Source of the DNA: an uncultured Bariatricus sp.
Lineage (GTDB): Bacteria; Bacillota; Clostridia; Lachnospirales; Lachnospiraceae
DNA: 45,780 nucleotides
Direction of reading: 5' to 3'
NCBI GenBank assembly: GCA_934320645.1
Contig: CAKRFP010000022.1
Span: 1 to 45,780 of the forward strand
Made by a program: the position numbers and the translations under genes. The notes beneath the pieces are model-generated. The model was given only the letters and a program-made list of their open reading frames with translations, did no database searches and was not told the DNA's origin. This document shows positions 42,098-45,780 of this stretch, piece by piece. The stretch's first letter is position 1. Every line of letters starts with the position of its first letter.

Positions 42098-42727
42098 TTA
42101 CATGCTTTCCTTTAATTCAAGAAAGTCTTTGATAGCTTTCACACATCCGTCAACACCAAACTTAGTACTGTTCATACAAATATCATAACTTTCGGCATCG
42201 CCCCATTTTTTGTTGGTATAATAATTGTAATAGCTTGCCCTGCGTTTATCTGTCTTATGTATCAGGTCTTTTGCCTTGCTATCTGTCAGTTCATTCAACT
42301 TCGCTACATTTTGGATCCTGTCTTCCAGATCTGCATGAATGAATACACTTAGTACATCATCCCGCTCTTCCAGAGCATAGTCCGCACATCTTCCTACCAG
42401 TACACACGGTCCTTCCTCCGCAATCTTTTTGATCGCATCAAACTGTGCAAGGAAAATCTTGTGATTTAGCGGCATTTCATTGACAGAACCGGATGCAAAT
42501 CCCATAGAATATGTATCCATTACCAATGAATAGAGAAAACTGTTCGTCGGTTTTTCATCATGTGTCTCAAAAAGCTCTTTGCATATCTTACTGTCCTTTG
42601 CTGCCCGTGACAACAACTCTTTATCATAAAACTTAATTCCCAGTTCATCTGCCAGGCGTTTTCCAATTTCGCGTCCTCCGCTTCCAAACTGACGACCTAT
42701 CGTTATAATTGTATGTGTTTTATTCAT
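42098..42727 (-). CDS. Cytidylate kinase-like family protein
   Basis: 209 residues from ATG 42727 (AAGGAG 10 bp upstream; GTG 42736 is too close to that site). ITIGRQFGSGGREIGKRLAD near residues 8-27 is a phosphate loop of the cytidylate_kin_2 family (GxGGxxxGxxLA). FYDKELLSRAAKDS follows, as in that family, and VLVGRCADYAL and DKRRASYYNYY complete the nucleotide fold. It is related to, but distinct from, essential Cmk; the substrate is not established. It stands alone between dtd and rluD. Confidence 0.85.
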   Translation of the reverse strand: MNKTHTIITIGRQFGSGGREIGKRLADELGIKFYDKELLSRAAKDSKICKELFETHDEKPTNSFLYSLVMDTYSMGFASGSVNEMPLNHKIFLAQFDAIKKIAEEGPCVLVGRCADYALEERDDVLSVFIHADLEDRIQNVAKLNELTDSKAKDLIHKTDKRRASYYNYYTNKKWGDAESYDICMNSTKFGVDGCVKAIKDFLELKESM

Positions 42728-42810
42728 AAACGTCACGCTCCTTTACAGGTCATTACTCCTTGATTGTTCTATACATATTATATAACAATTCCAGGTAAAT
42801 GTATAGATTT

Positions 42811-43728
42811 CTATGACATTTTGCGTAGTTTTTTCAATAAATTTTCAAAATATTCTGGAAGTGGGGCATCAAATTCCATATATTCTCCGGTTCTCGGATG
42901 GATAATTCCAAGAATTTTCGCATGAAGTGTCTGCCCCTGCAGTGTCCACGGACATTTTGCAGGACCATATACACAGTCTCCAAGCAGCGGATGATGGATA
43001 CTTGCCATATGCACACGGATCTGATGTGTACGACCGGTTTCAAGCTCACAGGAAATATAAGTATAATCGCCAAACCGCTCCAGTACCCGGTAGTGTGTCA
43101 CCGCATTTCTGCCGTTTTTTTCATTGATACTCATTTTCTTCCGGTCAATCGGATGACGTCCGACCGGCGCATTCACAGTGCCGGAATCCTCCTTGATATT
43201 GCCATGTACAATTGCATGATAAACCCGCTTAATGCTGTGCTCTTTTAACTGCTCTGCAAGGATCTGGTGTGCGGTATCATTTTTACATACCAGAAGAGAA
43301 CCTGTAGTATCCATATCGATCCGGTGTACGATTCCCGGACGCATTACACCGTTGATTCCAGAAAGCCGGTCTTTGCAATGATACATGATCGCATTGACCA
43401 GAGTTCCGGTATAATGGCCTGCTGCCGGGTGAACTACCATCCCTTTCGGCTTATTAACCACCAGGATATCCTCATCCTCATAGAGAATATCCAGTGGTAT
43501 ATTTTCCGGCAGGATATCCGGTTCCGTCAAATCCGGTATCGTAATCCGGATCTGATCTCCCTTTGCAACCTTATAGTTAGATTTGATTACTACGGAATTT
43601 ACCTTTACATTTTTTTCTTTTATCAGTTTCTGAATATAAGAACGGGAAAGCTCCGGCACTTTCTCTGTGAGAAATTTGTCGATTCTCTCCCCTGCATTTT
43701 CTTCACTCTGAAATTCTTTAATCTGCAT
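42811..43728 (-). CDS. rluD: RluA-family pseudouridine synthase (RluD-like)
   Basis: 305 residues. The S4 RNA-binding domain is at residues 10-75 (ERIDKFLTEKVPELSRSYIQ). The catalytic domain has the aspartate in GIVHRIDMDTTGSLLV (about 135-150) and the KPKGMVVHPAAGH and TGRTHQIRVHMA motifs. It converts uridines of 23S rRNA to pseudouridine. Its start overlaps the end of lspA by 11 bp, the lspA-rluD order widespread in Bacillota. Confidence 0.94.
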   Translation of the reverse strand: MQIKEFQSEENAGERIDKFLTEKVPELSRSYIQKLIKEKNVKVNSVVIKSNYKVAKGDQIRITIPDLTEPDILPENIPLDILYEDEDILVVNKPKGMVVHPAAGHYTGTLVNAIMYHCKDRLSGINGVMRPGIVHRIDMDTTGSLLVCKNDTAHQILAEQLKEHSIKRVYHAIVHGNIKEDSGTVNAPVGRHPIDRKKMSINEKNGRNAVTHYRVLERFGDYTYISCELETGRTHQIRVHMASIHHPLLGDCVYGPAKCPWTLQGQTLHAKILGIIHPRTGEYMEFDAPLPEYFENLLKKLRKMS

Positions 43729-44245
43729 GCTTCTGCTCCTGTCTGCGCGAATAAATAGAAAAATCTTCGTCCTTATAATAAAAGAAGATCAGCAGAACCA
43801 GAACGATAAACGTCACAGTCACATAAATATCCGCCACATTGAAAATCGGGAAATCAATCAGTGAAAAATAAAAAAAGTCCACCACATATCCTCTGATCAG
43901 ACGGTCAATAAAATTCCCGATTGCTCCGGCTGTCAGAACGATCATACAGATTCTGAGTGGCAGATATCTTTTTTCTACCGGAGTTCTGCCATAAAACCAG
44001 CTCACAACACCAAGGATCACAACGGTCATAATGACAAAGAACCATCGCTGGTTCTGAAAAATTCCAAATGCAGCTCCTCTGTTTTCAAGATAATGCAATT
44101 CAAAAACATTATTCCACAACACAAATGCGGACTGGTCCTTCAAATGTGCAATTGCCAGAAACTTTGTATACTGATCCAGAAGCACCAGGATTATGACTCC
44201 AAGTGCTGCAAAAATATACTGTTTTAAACCTGGTCTGTTCTTCAT
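43718..44245 (-). CDS. lspA: Signal peptidase II (prolipoprotein)
   Basis: 175 residues from ATG 44245, preceded by AAAGGAG; the longer frame to 44296 overlaps the upstream gene and is unlikely. There are four membrane helices, with the catalytic aspartates in GAIGNFIDR and YVVDFFYF and the upstream LDQYTK and NRGAAFG motifs. It cleaves lipoprotein signal peptides at the membrane. It is translated with rluD (11-bp overlap) and sits 25 bp after ylmH. Confidence 0.95.
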   Translation of the reverse strand: MKNRPGLKQYIFAALGVIILVLLDQYTKFLAIAHLKDQSAFVLWNNVFELHYLENRGAAFGIFQNQRWFFVIMTVVILGVVSWFYGRTPVEKRYLPLRICMIVLTAGAIGNFIDRLIRGYVVDFFYFSLIDFPIFNVADIYVTVTFIVLVLLIFFYYKDEDFSIYSRRQEQKHAD

Positions 44246-44270
44246 ATGCTCTCCTTTACTGCTAATGCCA

Positions 44271-45047
44271 TTAGATATACTTTCGGATTGTAACATAATA
44301 ACGTCCCTTTTTTGTCTCAGAAAGAACTCCTTCGTACTGAAAACGTCCCATCTGCCTTACGGAAATGATATCGTTGTCCTTTATATGATATCCATTACTG
44401 GTAATCAGCTTTCCATTTACATATACACGCCCAGCCTCAATCAATGCAGTAAGTTTACTTCTGGACGAAGAAAAAGCCAGCGAAAGAAGGGAATCCAGGC
44501 GTACTGACGCAACAGTCCCCTTAATCTCTTCGTACTTTGGCTCCCATTTAAAATCTGCATTTTCTACTTCTACGGCACGAACGGTCGTATGACGTACCCT
44601 GGTCAGTTCTTTTACAAGAAACTCCGTCAGTTCCTGATGTACAAAAACATACGCTTCCTTATCGTGAATCAGAATATCTCCCGTCTTTGCCCGTGTGATC
44701 CCAAGGTTCAGAAGTGCACCCAGATAATCTCTGTGTGATAATTCCTCAGCAAATTTCGGTTGCAGCGGACTGATCTTCAGAATGCGGATCGGGTATGTAC
44801 TGCGGATACTTTCCTCATCCATATACATATAAAAAGCATCAGGTAGAAATGCTGCCATCTGACGCTCTGACGAATCATACCCGCCAAAGGTCCTGTATGG
44901 AACAGGGAAAGAATCCTTCGGCGTAGTATGTAATATATTCAGTTCATTCAGGTTCAGGAAATCGGAATACATAATGATTCCTCTCTGATAAGCAATGTTA
45001 GAAAGCTCAATCAGACGCTTGCGAAGTAAAATCTCTTCTTTTTCCAT
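44271..45047 (-). CDS. ylmH: YlmH-like RNA-binding S4 protein
   Basis: 258 residues. The N-terminal part contains NELNILHTTPKDSFPVPYRTFG, and TVRAVEVENADF lies in the middle. The C-terminal S4 domain (about 180-245) has SLLSLAFSSSRSKLTALIEAGRVYVNG. YlmH is part of the division/cell-wall cluster and has been linked to ribosome rescue. It is 17 bp after sepF, in one operon with sepF and lspA. Confidence 0.92.
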   Translation of the reverse strand: MEKEEILLRKRLIELSNIAYQRGIIMYSDFLNLNELNILHTTPKDSFPVPYRTFGGYDSSERQMAAFLPDAFYMYMDEESIRSTYPIRILKISPLQPKFAEELSHRDYLGALLNLGITRAKTGDILIHDKEAYVFVHQELTEFLVKELTRVRHTTVRAVEVENADFKWEPKYEEIKGTVASVRLDSLLSLAFSSSRSKLTALIEAGRVYVNGKLITSNGYHIKDNDIISVRQMGRFQYEGVLSETKKGRYYVTIRKYI

Positions 45048-45064
45048 ACCCTGTCTTCTTTCTT

Positions 45065-45610
45065 CTAGTAACGGTTCTGGATCGGCACATCGAACGAAGT
45101 ATTCAGAAGATCCTGCATATCGCCGGAAATATCAACATTTGCCGGTGTTACCAGGAAAATATAACTTGAAATCTTCTGAAGATTACCATCAATTGCAAAA
45201 GCAGATCCTGATGTGAAATCAATAATTCTCTGCGCAATCTCAAGATCCATACCTTCCAGATTCAAAATAACAGTTCTTCCCGCGAGAAGAGTCTCTGTAA
45301 TCTCGCGTGTATCATCCATTGCGTTTGGTTTGATTACGCAAACTTCCATTGCAGGAGCATTTCTGCGTGTAGAAGGCTGGCGCATCGGGGTAACTTTATT
45401 TGAACGACCTGATTTTTTAAGCTGATAGTCTTCCTCTTCTTCTTCGTAAGCAGCCGGTTTGTCTTTCTTTCCAAAAATATTCTTTTTTGGCTTCTCGTCT
45501 TCATATGACTCGTCTTCAAAATCGTCATCATCATCGTAGAAATCATCATCATACTCATCATCATCGCCGTTTAATTTCATAACGTCTAAAAACTTATCTA
45601 ATACTCCCAT
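45065..45610 (-). CDS. sepF: Cell-division protein SepF
   Basis: 181 residues. The N-terminal amphipathic membrane helix (MGVLDKFLDVMKL) is followed by an acidic low-complexity linker rich in Asp, Glu and Tyr (15-80). The SepF core is at about 95-175 with DDTREITETLLAGRTVILNL and IIDFTSGSAFAIDGNLQKI. SepF polymerises and ties FtsZ filaments to the membrane. Confidence 0.95.
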   Translation of the reverse strand: MGVLDKFLDVMKLNGDDDEYDDDFYDDDDDFEDESYEDEKPKKNIFGKKDKPAAYEEEEEDYQLKKSGRSNKVTPMRQPSTRRNAPAMEVCVIKPNAMDDTREITETLLAGRTVILNLEGMDLEIAQRIIDFTSGSAFAIDGNLQKISSYIFLVTPANVDISGDMQDLLNTSFDVPIQNRY

Positions 45611-45638
45611 TTTTCTTATACACTCCTATCTGTAGTAT

Positions 45639-45780
45639 CTAAATCTGATGAGCATAATTTCGCTCGCCAAAAATTGCTGTCCCTATCCGAACCATGGTGG
45701 CTCCCTCTTCTATAGCAACTTCAAAATCATTGGTCATCCCCATTGAAAGAATACTCATGTTAACATTATCAACTTTTTCC
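45639..45780 (-). CDS. yggS: YggS-family PLP-binding protein (C-terminal part)
   Basis: The minus-strand frame enters from the right edge and stops at TAG (45641-45639). The visible 46 residues include LSMGMTNDFEVAIEEGATM followed by VRIGTAIFG, the highly conserved end of YggS/YlmE/PROSC pyridoxal-phosphate homeostasis proteins. It is immediately upstream of sepF, as in many Bacillota. Confidence 0.93.
   Translation of the reverse strand, partial: EKVDNVNMSILSMGMTNDFEVAIEEGATMVRIGTAIFGERNYAHQI

Overview
The window looks like the chromosome of a gut Lachnospiraceae (Clostridia, Bacillota). It has moderate-to-low GC, strong AGGAGG-type ribosome binding sites and consensus TTGACA/TATAAT promoters. 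The housekeeping blocks also fit: yggS-sepF-ylmH-lspA-rluD on the minus strand, divergent lexA and yneA-like genes around Gram-positive SOS boxes, and a radical-SAM/TIGR03915 pair. The assignment is inferred from protein character and gene order only; no database search was run.

Layout. 1-1.7 kb: end of a solute-binding protein, a glycerophosphodiester phosphodiesterase and a NagD-like HAD phosphatase. 1.8-4.2 kb: radical-SAM protein with a helix-hairpin-helix tail and its TIGR03915-type partner. 4.2-6.6 kb: uracil permease between two truncated redox-gene stumps. 6.6-16.8 kb: a partly decayed defence/accessory island. It holds a Panacea (DUF4065) antitoxin with a frameshifted GNAT-like partner, a helicase chimera, a truncated Schlafen/AlbA-type ATPase, a PLD-helicase-DUF3427 protein, a SIR2 protein, a convergent small RNA, Nudix and macrodomain genes, an alpha/beta-hydrolase scrap and an AAA-ATPase/PD-(D/E)XK protein. 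16.9-28 kb: hybrid histidine kinase, a NifX-FKBP fusion, a phospholipase-D protein, a two-component system with an ABC/FtsX peptide-resistance-type transporter, and a membrane protein. 28-31.3 kb: LysR regulator divergent from a MATE transporter, then an AlkD-type DNA glycosylase. 31.4-33.5 kb: an IS200/IS605-family element with an intact 529-aa TnpB, a wrecked tnpA and a structured right end that could be an omega RNA. 33.5-41.4 kb: Xer-like tyrosine recombinase, MocA-type oxidoreductase, sodium symporter, aldo/keto reductase, yneA-like/lexA SOS pair and a PepV-like dipeptidase. 41.5-45.8 kb: dtd, a cytidylate-kinase-like gene and the rluD-lspA-ylmH-sepF-yggS cluster.

The most unusual items are (i) a compact minus-strand RNA of about 120 nt beside the SIR2 gene, with a consensus promoter, an intrinsic terminator and two hairpin repeats that differ by a compensatory base pair; (ii) the SIR2 + PLD-helicase-DUF3427 operon in a debris-rich island; (iii) the long TnpB element with its structured right end and a 12-bp direct repeat at its borders; (iv) a toxin-like gene broken by one extra T in a T5 run, with a possible ATT start; (v) a radical-SAM gene whose promoter predicts a leaderless mRNA; and (vi) a NifX-FKBP fusion with a His/Cys-rich linker.
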